In this document: positions 18,157 through 26,422 of the stretch, in pieces
How the letters are laid out: every line of letters starts with the position of its first letter
Numbering within the stretch: position 1 is the stretch's first letter
Source of the DNA: Rhodobacterales bacterium HKCCE2091
GTDB lineage: Bacteria > Pseudomonadota > Alphaproteobacteria > Rhodobacterales > Rhodobacteraceae
NCBI GenBank assembly: GCA_015689685.1
Contig: WVSL01000003.1
Span: forward strand, 124,001 to 188,000
Length of the DNA: 64,000 nucleotides
Direction of reading: 5' to 3'
Notes under the pieces: generated by a model
Databases searched by the model: none
Seen by the model: the letters and a program-made list of their open reading frames with translations, nothing else
What the model was told of the DNA's origin: nothing
Translations under genes and position numbers: made by a program

Positions 18157-18969
18157 TCAGGCCCCGGTTTCCTCGCCGGTCAGCGCGGCCTCGGTCGCGG
18201 GCTCCTCGGCGGCGCCGGGATCCGCGGTCTCCTCGACCGCGGCTTCCTCCAGCGCGCCGATGTCGACGCCGGCGGTTTCCATCTGCGCGGTCATGCCATC
18301 CAGCGCGGCGCGGCTGACGAGATCGCAGTAGAGCGCGATGGCGCGGGCGGCGTCATCGTTGCCCGGGATGATGAAGTCGACGCCCTCGGGCGAGCAGTTG
18401 GTATCGACAACCGCGACGACCGGGATGCCGAGCTTCTTGGCTTCGAGGATGGCGAGGTCTTCCTTGTTCACGTCGATGACGAACAGGAGGTCCGGCAGGC
18501 CGCCCATCTCGCGGATGCCACCGAGCGAGGCGGTCAGCTTGGCCTGGTCGCGTTCCATGCCGAGCCGTTCCTTCTTGGTCAGGCCCTCGGCGCCGTCGGA
18601 CATCACCTCATCGATGGCGCGCAGGCGGCCGATCGAGTTCGAGACGGTCTTCCAGTTGGTCAGTGTGCCGCCGAGCCAGCGGTGGTTCATGTAGTACTGC
18701 GCGCATTTCTCCGCGGCCTCGGCGATCGGCTTCTGGGCCTGCCGCTTGGTGCCGACGAAGAGGATGCGGCCGCCCTTGGCGACGGTGTCGCGCACGACCT
18801 GCAGCGCCTGGTCCAGCATCGGGACGGTCTGGGTGAGGTCGATGATGTGGATGCCGTTGCGGTCACCGTAGATGAACTCGCCCATGCGGGGGTTCCAGCG
18901 TTGCGTCTGGTGGCCGAAGTGAACGCCAGCTTCGAGAAGCTGACGCATGGTGAAATCGGGAAGCGCCAT
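18157..18969 (-). CDS. rpsB: 30S ribosomal protein S2
   Basis: A 270-residue protein beginning [27 protein letters not shown] and containing the S2 motifs [18 protein letters not shown] and DTNCSP. The acidic Ala/Glu-rich C-terminal tail is longer than in E. coli S2 (241 residues), a feature seen in alphaproteobacteria. The start ATG 18969 follows GGAAAGGAAA, a good ribosome binding site. Confidence 0.98.
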   Translation of the reverse strand: MALPDFTMRQLLEAGVHFGHQTQRWNPRMGEFIYGDRNGIHIIDLTQTVPMLDQALQVVRDTVAKGGRILFVGTKRQAQKPIAEAAEKCAQYYMNHRWLGGTLTNWKTVSNSIGRLRAIDEVMSDGAEGLTKKERLGMERDQAKLTASLGGIREMGGLPDLLFVIDVNKEDLAILEAKKLGIPVVAVVDTNCSPEGVDFIIPGNDDAARAIALYCDLVSRAALDGMTAQMETAGVDIGALEEAAVEETADPGAAEEPATEAALTGEETGA

Positions 18970-19166
18970 GCCCATTTTCCTTTCCGGTTTGCGCCTGGGG
19001 CGGAGGAAAGGGCATTCGCCCAACCGGTGGACCTTCGGGGATGTCTGTCCCGTCGGCCCGCCTCCGCCTGAGAAGTGTGGGGGGGGCGTTACAGGGTTTC
19101 GGGCCGGGGCGCAAGGGGTGCGCGCCGTCTCGGGCCCCGCCAGCGGGGCCGCTCGCCGGCGCGCGT

Positions 19167-19240
19167 GTCCTTCCGGACGGGACCGAGGGGGTTTTCCACC
19201 CCCTCGAACACCCCCGAAGGTATTTTAGAAGGCAAAGAGG
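19167..19240 (+). repeat. dispersed intergenic repeat, type 1, copy B (best copy)
   Basis: GTCC TTCC GGAC (19167-19178) is followed by hairpin CGAGGGGG (19184-19191) / CCCCCTCG (19199-19206) with loop TTTTCCA. AACACCCCCGAAGGTATTTT and AGAAGGCAAAGAGG (to 19240) complete it. It lies in the 546-bp gap between rpsB and psuK. Outside it I see only GC-rich sequence and no gene: the in-frame extension upstream of psuK translates the repeat itself and has no ribosome binding site. Confidence 0.7.
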
Positions 19241-19515
19241 ACTTGGAGCGCGCGCGGACCCGGGCCGGTCGCCCGTTGGCGTTCGGGCACATGCCGCATC
19301 GGTCTCTGCGTTCTGCGCAGCGTTCCGCGAGGGACGGTTTCGAACTTCACTCAGAATTTGCCGCTCCCACGAAACCCCGTCCCGCAGGCGTCCGCCCCCC
19401 GCGGTGCCGAAAGCCGGTTCGCGGCTCCCGGTCGTGGTTGCCGCACCCCGATCGTCACCGTTGCGCCGCCGACCGGCTTGCGGTTCCGGGCGTTTCCGGG
19501 CCATCTGGCGCGACC

Positions 19516-20397
19516 ATGTCCGCGCGCCCAGACATCCTCTGCATCGGCTCCGTCCTCTGGGACGTGATCGGCCGCACCGACCTGCCGATGGTGGCGGGCA
19601 ACGACAAGCCGGGCCGGATCACGCGGGTCCCGGGCGGCGTGGCGCTGAATATCGCGATGACGCTCCGGCGGCTCGGTCTGCGCCCGGCGCTCCTGTCCGT
19701 GGTAGGCCGCGACCCCGAGGGCACGGCGCTGTCCGGCGAATGTGCCGAGATGGGGCTGGTGACGGAACACATGCTGGCCGATGCCGAGCTTCCGACCGAC
19801 CAGTACATGGCGATCGAGGCGCAGGGCGAACTGGTGGCCGCGATCGCCGACGCCCATTCGCTCGAACGCGCGGGCGGGCGCATCCTCGCGCCGCTGCGCG
19901 ACGGGCGGCTCGGCAGCGCGGAGGCGCCATGGTCCGGGCCCGTGGCGCTCGACGGCAACCTGACCGAGGCGCTGCTGTCGGAGATCGCCGCCGACCCCGC
20001 CTTCGCCGCGGCAGACCTGCGGCTGGCCCCGGCCTCGCCCGGGAAGGTCCGGCGGCTCCTGCCGCTCCTGTCGCATCCGCGGGCGACGCTCTACGTCAAC
20101 TGCGAGGAAGCGGGACTGCTGACCGGGACCGAGCCGCAGAGCGCCGAGGCCGGTGCGGAGGCGCTGGTGGCAGCCGGCGCGCGGCGGGTTCTGGTCACGA
20201 TGGGCGCGCAGGCGGCGGTCGACGCGGACGCGTCCGGCGTGATCGCCCGCCACCCGCCGAAGGTGGCCGCGGTTCGGATCACCGGCGCGGGCGACACGTT
20301 CCTCGCCGCCCATATCGCCGCCGAGCTGCGCGGCGAGGGGCGCGAGGCGGCACTGGAAGCCGCGCTGTCGGCGGCGGCGGATTACGTTGCGGGATGA
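19516..20397 (+). CDS. psuK: PfkB-family kinase, probably pseudouridine kinase
   Basis: A 293-residue ribokinase-fold protein. The PfkB N-terminal signature is PGGVALNIAMTLRRLG and the C-terminal catalytic signature is ITGAGDTFLAAHIAAEL. Family membership alone leaves sugar or nucleoside substrates open. Its last codon overlaps psuG (ATGA), and PfkB/PsuG pairs convert pseudouridine to ribose 5-phosphate and uracil, so pseudouridine kinase is the best call. No dedicated nucleoside transporter is adjacent. Confidence 0.85.
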   Translation: MSARPDILCIGSVLWDVIGRTDLPMVAGNDKPGRITRVPGGVALNIAMTLRRLGLRPALLSVVGRDPEGTALSGECAEMGLVTEHMLADAELPTDQYMAIEAQGELVAAIADAHSLERAGGRILAPLRDGRLGSAEAPWSGPVALDGNLTEALLSEIAADPAFAAADLRLAPASPGKVRRLLPLLSHPRATLYVNCEEAGLLTGTEPQSAEAGAEALVAAGARRVLVTMGAQAAVDADASGVIARHPPKVAAVRITGAGDTFLAAHIAAELRGEGREAALEAALSAAADYVAG

Positions 20398-21341
20398 AAC
20401 CGATGCATGACCTTGTGACCCCCTCCCCCGAGGTCGCGGCGGCGCTGGCCGACGGCGCGCCGGTGGTGGCGCTGGAATCCACCATCATCACCCACGGGAT
20501 GCCCTACCCCCAGAACCTGGAGACCGCGCTCGCGGTCGAGGCCGAGGTCCGGGCGGCCGGCGCGGTGCCGGCGACGATGGCGGTGACGGGGGGGCGGATC
20601 CGGGCGGGGCTTCCGGATGCGGAACTGGAGGCGCTGGCCCGGGCGGAGGGCGTCTGGAAGCTCAGCCGCGCCGATCTCGCCCCCGCGCTGGCGCGCGGCT
20701 CGAACGGGGGCTCGACCGGGACCGTGACGGGGGCGACGACGGTGGCCGCGACGATGATCTGCGCGCATCTCGCCGGGATCGCGACCTTCGCCACCGGCGG
20801 CATCGGCGGGGTCCACCGCGGCGCGGAGGACAGCTTCGACATCTCCGCCGACCTGCGCGAGCTGTCCGAAACCCCGGTCACCGTGGTCGCGGCCGGGGCG
20901 AAGGCGATCCTCGATCTGCCGAAGACGCTGGAGGTGCTGGAAACCCTCGGCGTCCCCGTCATCGCATTCGGACAGGATGCCTTCCCGGCGTTCTGGTCCC
21001 GCGACAGCGGGCTGGCCGCGCCGCTCCGGATGGACGACCCGGCGGAGATCGCGGCGGCGCAGGCGATGCGCGTGCGGCTCGGCCTTCCCGGCGGGCAACT
21101 GGTGGCGAACCCCGTTCCCGCGGCCGACGAGATCCCGCGCGACGAGCTCGCGCCGCTGATCGCCGCCGCGCTCGACGCCGCCGACCGGGCGGGAATCGCG
21201 GGCAAGGCGGTGACGCCGTTCCTGCTCCAGCACCTGTTCGACGCCACCGGCGGGCGCACGTTGCGCACCAATATCGCCCTCGTTCTCAACAATGCACGGC
21301 TGGCTGCCCGGATTGCGCGCGCGGCGGCGGGTGATCTCTAA
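20394..21341 (+). CDS. psuG: pseudouridine-5'-phosphate glycosidase
   Basis: A 315-residue enzyme that cleaves the C-C glycosidic bond of pseudouridine 5'-phosphate. The IndA/PsuG signatures are visible: VALESTIITHGMPYPQN, ARGSNGGSTGTVTGATT, FATGGIGGVHRGAEDSFDISADL and VANPVPAADEIP. The start is ATG 20394, overlapping psuK; ATG 20403 is an in-frame alternative. Together with PsuK it forms a complete two-step salvage/degradation route for modified RNA nucleosides. Confidence 0.95.
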   Translation: MKPMHDLVTPSPEVAAALADGAPVVALESTIITHGMPYPQNLETALAVEAEVRAAGAVPATMAVTGGRIRAGLPDAELEALARAEGVWKLSRADLAPALARGSNGGSTGTVTGATTVAATMICAHLAGIATFATGGIGGVHRGAEDSFDISADLRELSETPVTVVAAGAKAILDLPKTLEVLETLGVPVIAFGQDAFPAFWSRDSGLAAPLRMDDPAEIAAAQAMRVRLGLPGGQLVANPVPAADEIPRDELAPLIAAALDAADRAGIAGKAVTPFLLQHLFDATGGRTLRTNIALVLNNARLAARIARAAAGDL

Positions 21342-21418
21342 AGCCGTTCTTGTGCGGGCACCTGCGGCCCCTTAACTATTAGAGGTCTGTCGCCTTTTCT
21401 CCGGTCCGCCGCCACTCC

Positions 21419-22126
21419 ATGCAATTGCCCGAGACACCGCCCCCTCCGAAGCGCGGCTTCTTCGCCTCGCTCAGGGCCAGCTTTTTTACCGGGCTCGTGG
21501 TCATCGCGCCGATCGGGATCACCATCTGGCTGATCTGGTCGCTGATCGGCTGGATGGACGGATGGGTGCTGCCGCTGACCGGCGGTCTGAACCCGGTGGA
21601 GCTGATCCGGCGCCATACCGGGTTCGAGGTCGACATCCGCGGCCTTGGTGTCGTTACCTTCCTCGTCTTCACCATCCTGGTCGGCTGGATCGCGAAGGGC
21701 ATCATCGGCCGGTCGCTGATTTCCTGGGCCGAGGGACTGGTGCTGTCGGTGCCGGGCGTGCGGTCGATCTATTCTGGCCTGAAGCAGATCGTGGAAACGG
21801 TGCTGGCGCAGGGCGAACAGAACTTCGAGAAGGCCTGCCTCGTGGAATACCCGCGCAAGGGGGTCTGGGCGATCGGCTTCATCTCGACCAACGCCAAGGG
21901 CGAGATCGCGGACCGCGCCGCGCCCGAGCCGATGGTGTCGATCTTCCTGCCGACGACGCCGAACCCGACCTCGGGTTTCCTGCTGTTCTTCCCGCGTAAG
22001 GACGTGATCGTGCTCGACATGTCGATCGAAGACGCGGCGAAGCTCATCATCTCCGCCGGTCTCGTCTATCCCAATTCCGAGGATCCGACGCAGCGGCCCG
22101 ACCGCATTCCCGACGCCGCCGAGTAG
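21419..22126 (+). CDS. DUF502 family membrane protein
   Basis: A 235-residue protein with two clear transmembrane segments (FFTGLVVIAPIGITIWLIWSLIGW and LGVVTFLVFTILVGWIAKGIIG). A soluble region then carries the DUF502 signatures VPGVRSIYSGLKQIVETVL and TPNPTSGFLLFFPRKDV. The N-terminus is Pro-rich. The family is widespread in proteobacteria and plants; no biochemical role is firmly known. It is monocistronic here, convergent with the yejA-like gene. Confidence 0.9.
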   Translation: MQLPETPPPPKRGFFASLRASFFTGLVVIAPIGITIWLIWSLIGWMDGWVLPLTGGLNPVELIRRHTGFEVDIRGLGVVTFLVFTILVGWIAKGIIGRSLISWAEGLVLSVPGVRSIYSGLKQIVETVLAQGEQNFEKACLVEYPRKGVWAIGFISTNAKGEIADRAAPEPMVSIFLPTTPNPTSGFLLFFPRKDVIVLDMSIEDAAKLIISAGLVYPNSEDPTQRPDRIPDAAE

Positions 22127-22221
22127 GGCGGCAAGGCTGCCGGCCGGGGAATGCCGGGCGCTGGACCGGCGCGCGCGATCCCGTCAATGCCGGGCCGCGC
22201 GATGCCGGGGGGCCGTGCCCC

Positions 22222-24036
22222 CTACTCCGCCTCCACCCACCAGACGTCGGGCTGCCAGTTGATGAAGTCGCCGTAGATCGGAAGGTGCTCGGGGTAATGC
22301 AGGTCCGCGTCGTGGGCGATGCGGCTGATGCGCGAGAACCAGATGGGAATGACGTAGCGACCCGAGGTCAGCACCCTGTCCATCGCCTGCACCGCGGCGA
22401 CGAAATCGGCCTGGTCGGGCGAGGTCAGCATCCGGTCGATCATCGCGTCGATGGCCGGTTCGCAGACGCCCATGAGATTGCGGCTGCCCTCGGTGTCCGA
22501 CAGGTCGCAGCCCCAGTAGAGCCGCTGTTCGTTGCCGGGGCTGAGCGACAGCCCGACCTGGTAATGCGTCATGTCGAAGTCGAAGGCATCGGTGCGGGCG
22601 CGGTACTGGGCGTCGTCGACGGTATCCACGCCGACCGCGATGCCGAGCCGCGACAGGGTCTGCACGTAGATGTCGACGATGGCCCGGTACTCCGCCGAGC
22701 CCTGCTGCAACAGGATGTCGAAGGCGAAGGGCGCGCCCTCGGGCGTCAGCATCCGGCCCTGGTCGTCGATCGTGTAGCCGGCCTCTTCCAGGAGCGACAT
22801 GGCGCGGGCGATGCCGGCGCGGTTGACCTCGGACCCGTCGGTCTCGGGGAAGTTGTAGCCGTCCATCGCGCCCGGCAGGAGATCGGCGGCGAAGGGTTCG
22901 AGGAACTCCGCCACCCGGCCCGTCGCGGCGCCGGGCTCCATCCCCAGGAGCGAGTTGGAGAAGTAGGAGGTGATCCGCGGGTCGATGCCGTCGTTCACGG
23001 TGCGGCTGATGAACTCGAAGTTGAAGGCCTGGATCATCGCCTCGCGCACGCGCCAGTCGGAGAACGCCTCGCGCCGGGTGTTCATCACGAAGCCGGTCAT
23101 GCCCGAGGGGCGTTCGTGCGGGATCTCGGACAGCACCACCTCGCCGGAGGCGACGCGGGGGAAGTCGTAACGGGTCGCCCAGGCCTGCGCGCTGGTCTCG
23201 CGGATCGTGGTGATCTCGCCCGCGGCGAAGGCCTCGAACATCGCCGTGGCGTCGCCGAAGAATTCCAGCCGCACCTCGTCGATGACATGGGTGCCGCGGC
23301 GGAACGGGATGTCCGCGCCCCAGTAGTCGGGATCGCGGCTGAGCGTGACGTAGCGGCCCGCCTGGTAGTCCGAGATGACGTAGGGCGCGGAGGTGATCGG
23401 CACCACGTCGAGGCCGGAATTCTCGAAATCGACCCCGTCCCACTGCCCGGCCTTCAGGATCGGCCGCAGACCCATGATCAGCGCCATCTCGCGGTCGGGG
23501 GTGACGAAGGTGATCCGCACGCCGCGCTCGCCGACCGGCTCGATGCTCTCGACGTTGGTCCAGGCATTGAGGTAGCGCGGGTGGCCGATGGTGCCGAGGG
23601 TCTCGTAGGACCAGATCACGTCCTCGACCGTGACCGGGCTTCCGTCCGAGAACCGGGCCTCCGGGTTGAGCTGGAATTCGACCCAGGTTCCGGCCTCGTC
23701 GGTGTCGACCGATTCGGCGAGAAGGCCGTAGAGCGTGAACGGTTCGTCGTAGCTGCGGCCGAGAAGCGATTCGTAGGCGAGGAAACGCAGTTGCCACGGA
23801 GTCTGGCCGATCCGCGAATGCGGGTTGAGGCTGTCGAAGGTGCCGACCTCTCCGGTCACGATCCGGCCGCCCGTGGGGGCGTCGGGATTGGCGTAGGGCA
23901 GGTGCTCAAAATCTGGTGGCAGCGCCGGATCGCCATACATAGCGATGCCATAGGACGGCTCCGCAATCCCTGCCCCCGACATGCCGAGGGCGAGGATCAT
24001 CCCCGCCAGCGCCCGTGTGGTTCCTGCCCGTGCCAT
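22222..24036 (-). CDS. YejA-like oligopeptide ABC transporter substrate-binding protein (family 5), orphan
   Basis: A 604-residue protein with signal peptide MARAGTTRALAGMILALGMSGAGIAEP. The N-terminal region (IAMYGDPALPPDFEHLPYANPDAPTGG, FDSLNPHSR) matches the YejA branch of SBP_bac_5 proteins, which take up oligopeptides. The start ATG 24036 follows GGGGAG. The yejB/yejE/yejF permease and ATPase genes are absent on both sides, so it must serve a transporter encoded elsewhere or act otherwise. A GGGGG..CCCCC hairpin overlaps its stop. Confidence 0.88.
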   Translation of the reverse strand: MARAGTTRALAGMILALGMSGAGIAEPSYGIAMYGDPALPPDFEHLPYANPDAPTGGRIVTGEVGTFDSLNPHSRIGQTPWQLRFLAYESLLGRSYDEPFTLYGLLAESVDTDEAGTWVEFQLNPEARFSDGSPVTVEDVIWSYETLGTIGHPRYLNAWTNVESIEPVGERGVRITFVTPDREMALIMGLRPILKAGQWDGVDFENSGLDVVPITSAPYVISDYQAGRYVTLSRDPDYWGADIPFRRGTHVIDEVRLEFFGDATAMFEAFAAGEITTIRETSAQAWATRYDFPRVASGEVVLSEIPHERPSGMTGFVMNTRREAFSDWRVREAMIQAFNFEFISRTVNDGIDPRITSYFSNSLLGMEPGAATGRVAEFLEPFAADLLPGAMDGYNFPETDGSEVNRAGIARAMSLLEEAGYTIDDQGRMLTPEGAPFAFDILLQQGSAEYRAIVDIYVQTLSRLGIAVGVDTVDDAQYRARTDAFDFDMTHYQVGLSLSPGNEQRLYWGCDLSDTEGSRNLMGVCEPAIDAMIDRMLTSPDQADFVAAVQAMDRVLTSGRYVIPIWFSRISRIAHDADLHYPEHLPIYGDFINWQPDVWWVEAE

Positions 24037-24114
24037 GAGGTTTCTCCCCTGCTGTCGCATACCGACTTTGCAGGCGAGGCTATCCGCGGGGACAAGCCTT
24101 TTCAAACTTTTAGG

Positions 24115-24144
24115 TTGAACAGCGGCCTCGGCTCTGCATATAAC
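24115..24144 (+). promoter_or_regulatory. strong predicted sigma-70 promoter of candidate sRNA
   Basis: TTGAAC (24115-24120) and TATAAC (24139-24144) are 18 bp apart, each five of six bases from consensus. It stands in an AT-rich island and faces away from the yejA-like gene. Confidence 0.6.
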
Positions 24145-24150
24145 GATACC

Positions 24151-24226
24151 ACTGCTCGATAGGTTTCTTGCCTGTATGAAACCTGCCTCAATAACTGAAC
24201 GCCGGCTTCGTGCCGGCGTTTTTTTT
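24151..24226 (+). ncRNA. candidate small RNA of about 76 nt
   Basis: Seven bases after the predicted -10, a short transcript would begin. It contains hairpin AGGTTTC (24161-24167) / GAAACCT (24178-24184), a single-stranded CAATAACTG stretch, and a textbook terminator. The terminator is AACGCCGGC / GCCGGCGTT (24198-24206 / 24212-24220) with a TTCGT loop and a run of eight T (24219-24226). There is no ribosome binding site or reading frame of note. The remainder of the 366-bp gap up to the dehydrogenase at 24403 is GC-rich with nothing recognisable. I cannot match the sequence to a named sRNA. Confidence 0.6.
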
Positions 24227-24402
24227 GGCCTCGTCGAGTGGGCAGCCTGCACGACCGGCACACCGCAAGCCGCGGGGCACGGCACCCGGCGCGGCCGCGC
24301 GTCGCGGGCGGTCCGCCATGCGCCGCGGCATCTTCCGCTTCGCAGGTGCAGCACGTAGGGTCGGGGCACGATCCGACACAGCCTTCCGAGACGGAGACCA
24401 AC

Positions 24403-25176
24403 ATGCAGCTGAAGGGCAAGACCGCCATCGTCACCGGGTCCAATTCCGGCATCGGCCTCGGGGTCGCGCGGGAACTCGCGCGGGCGGGCGCGGACGTGGT
24501 TCTGAACTCCTACACCGACAGCGAGGAGGATCACGCGCTGGCCGCCGGGATCGGCAGCGAGTTCGGCGTCTCGGCGCGCTACGTCAAGGCCGACCTGTCG
24601 AAGGCCGAGGAGGCGCGGGCGCTGGTCGAGACCGCGGGGGCCTGCGATATCCTCGTGAACAACGCCGGCATCCAGCACGTCGCCCCGATCGACGAGTTCC
24701 CGGTGGCCAAGTGGGACGCGATCATCGCGATCAACCTCAACTCCGCCTTCCACACCACCGCCGTCGCGCTGCCGATGATGCGCAAGGCCGGGTGGGGCCG
24801 GGTCGTCAACATCGCCTCGGCCCACGGGCTGACCGCCTCGCCCTACAAGTCGGCCTACGTCGCGGCCAAGCACGGCATCGTCGGCATGACCAAGGTGGTC
24901 GCGCTGGAAACCGCGGAGGAGCCGATCACCGCCAACGCGATCTGCCCGGGCTACGTCCTGACGCCGCTGGTCGAGGCGCAGATCCCCGACACGATGAAGG
25001 AATACGGCATGAGCCGCGAGGACGTGATCAAGAACGTCATGCTCCAGCGGCAACCGTCGAAGGAGTTCGCCACCGTCGAGGAGATCGGCGGGACGGCGGT
25101 GTTCCTGTGTTCCGAGGCCGCGCGGCAGATCACCGGGACGACGATCAGCGTGGACGGCGGCTGGACCGCGCTCTGA
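24403..25176 (+). CDS. bdhA: 3-hydroxybutyrate dehydrogenase (SDR)
   Basis: A 257-residue classical short-chain dehydrogenase: cofactor motif TGSNSGIGLG, NNAG, catalytic Ser in NIASAHGL and YVAAK (Tyr/Lys). The NNAGIQHVAPIDEFPVAKWDAIIAINL stretch and the long C-terminal lid are typical of 3-hydroxybutyrate dehydrogenases, which interconvert (R)-3-hydroxybutyrate and acetoacetate with NAD. The next gene is a patatin hydrolase, a pairing that fits mobilisation of polyhydroxybutyrate or lipid. It starts at ATG 24403 after a GGAGA ribosome binding site. Confidence 0.92.
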   Translation: MQLKGKTAIVTGSNSGIGLGVARELARAGADVVLNSYTDSEEDHALAAGIGSEFGVSARYVKADLSKAEEARALVETAGACDILVNNAGIQHVAPIDEFPVAKWDAIIAINLNSAFHTTAVALPMMRKAGWGRVVNIASAHGLTASPYKSAYVAAKHGIVGMTKVVALETAEEPITANAICPGYVLTPLVEAQIPDTMKEYGMSREDVIKNVMLQRQPSKEFATVEEIGGTAVFLCSEAARQITGTTISVDGGWTAL

Positions 25177-25253
25177 CGCAACGCCGGCGGGCGGCGCCCT
25201 CGCGCCTCCCGTTCCGGGAAGCCCTCGGCCGCCGCGCGGGCCGAGGGGCCCGC

Positions 25254-25314
25254 GGGGGGCGCTGCCCCCCGGCCTCGCGGCCTCCCCCCGGGAATACTTG
25301 GGGGATGAAGAAGG
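25254..25314 (+). repeat. dispersed intergenic repeat, type 2, copy E (upstream of patatin gene)
   Basis: Hairpin 1 is GGGGGGC / GCCCCCC (25254-25260 / 25264-25270) with loop GCT. Hairpin 2 is GGCC / GGCC (25271-25282). Then come TCCCCCCGGGAATACTTGG and the tail GGGATGAAGAAGG (to 25314). A further hairpin CCCTCGGCC..GGCCGAGGG lies just upstream (about 25221-25246). The element ends 10 bp before the patatin start codon, so its GAAGAAGG tail may serve as part of the ribosome binding site. Confidence 0.65.
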
Positions 25315-25324
25315 ACCTGGCGCC

Positions 25325-26359
25325 ATGCCCGACGTGAAGCGGATCAACCTGGCCCTGCAGGGCGGCGGCGCCCACGGGGCCTATACCTGGGGCGTGCTGG
25401 AGACGCTGCTGCAGGAGCCGCGGATCGAGATCGCGGCGATTTCCGGCACCTCGGCCGGCGCGCTCAACGGGGCGGCGGTGAAGGTGGGGCTGGCGCAGGC
25501 GTCGCGCGAGCTGGCGCTTGAGAACCTCGCCTGGTTCTGGGAACAGGTCGGCGGGATCGACGACGACCGCGTGTCGCCGTGGCTGGAAGGGGTCTCGCCC
25601 GCCGCGATCTCCGCGCTGATCGAGACCTCGCTGCCTTTCGCGCTGGCCGACGGCGTGTCGCGGGTGGTGAGCCCGTACAACGCCGGCGCCTTCTACCGCA
25701 ATCCGCTGGAGCCGATCGTGGCGCGGTTCCACTACGACAAGGTCTGCGGGGCGGCGGGGCCGCCGCTGTTCGTCTGCGCGACCAACGTACGGACCGGCAA
25801 GATCCGGGTGTTCCGCGACGGCGACATCTCGCCCGAGGCGCTGATGGCCTCGGCTTGCCTGCCGACCCTGTTCCAGGCGGTGGAGATCGACGACCCGGCC
25901 ACCGGGCGGCGCGAGGCCTACTGGGATGGCGGCTATACCGGCAACCCGGCCCTGTTCCCGCTGTTCGAGCCCGACCTGCCCGACGACGTGGTGATCGTGA
26001 ACATCAACCCGATCTACCGCGAGGACCTGCCGGTGACCGCGCGGGCGATCCAGAACCGGATCAACGAGATCAGCTTCAACTCCTCGCTCCTGCGCGAGAT
26101 GCGGGCGATCGAGTTCGTCCACCGGCTGATCGACCAGGGCAAGATCCCCGAGGGCACGATGAAGCGGGTCAACATGCACATGATCGCCGACGACGCGCTG
26201 ATGGCACAGCTTTCGGTGGCGACGAAGCTGGTGCCCGTGCCCGCCGTCCTGCACCAGTTGCGGCAGGCCGGCCGGCGCGCGGCGCGCGACTGGATCGACG
26301 CCCATTTCGACACGATCGGCCGCGAGAGCAGCATCGACATGCGGTCGATGTTCGCCTAG
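25325..26359 (+). CDS. patatin-like phospholipase/hydrolase
   Basis: A 344-residue protein with all patatin catalytic elements: oxyanion loop LQGGGAHGAYTWGVLE, nucleophile elbow GTSAGALNG (Ser) and the DGGYTGNP Asp of the Ser-Asp dyad. There is no signal peptide, so it is cytoplasmic or peripheral. Patatins hydrolyse acyl esters of lipids, and some relatives are intracellular polyhydroxybutyrate depolymerases; the adjacent 3-hydroxybutyrate dehydrogenase makes that attractive but unproven. The start ATG 25325 is chosen because the upstream extension reads through repeat E. Confidence 0.88.
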   Translation: MPDVKRINLALQGGGAHGAYTWGVLETLLQEPRIEIAAISGTSAGALNGAAVKVGLAQASRELALENLAWFWEQVGGIDDDRVSPWLEGVSPAAISALIETSLPFALADGVSRVVSPYNAGAFYRNPLEPIVARFHYDKVCGAAGPPLFVCATNVRTGKIRVFRDGDISPEALMASACLPTLFQAVEIDDPATGRREAYWDGGYTGNPALFPLFEPDLPDDVVIVNINPIYREDLPVTARAIQNRINEISFNSSLLREMRAIEFVHRLIDQGKIPEGTMKRVNMHMIADDALMAQLSVATKLVPVPAVLHQLRQAGRRAARDWIDAHFDTIGRESSIDMRSMFA

Positions 26360-26422
26360 GCACAGGGGCTTGCGCGCGGGCGGGCTTGCCGCCGCCCGCC
26401 CCCGAGGCCTAAGTGCAGAGTG

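Noticed and set aside
19075-19515. N-terminal extension of the psuK frame
   Set aside because: It translates repeat B, is Arg/Pro-rich, and the kinase family begins at the ATG at 19516.
22190-22225. GGGGG..CCCCC hairpin near the yejA stop as another dispersed repeat
   Set aside because: It has only the hairpin; the C-run, GGTATTT-like core and purine tail are missing, and it overlaps coding sequence.
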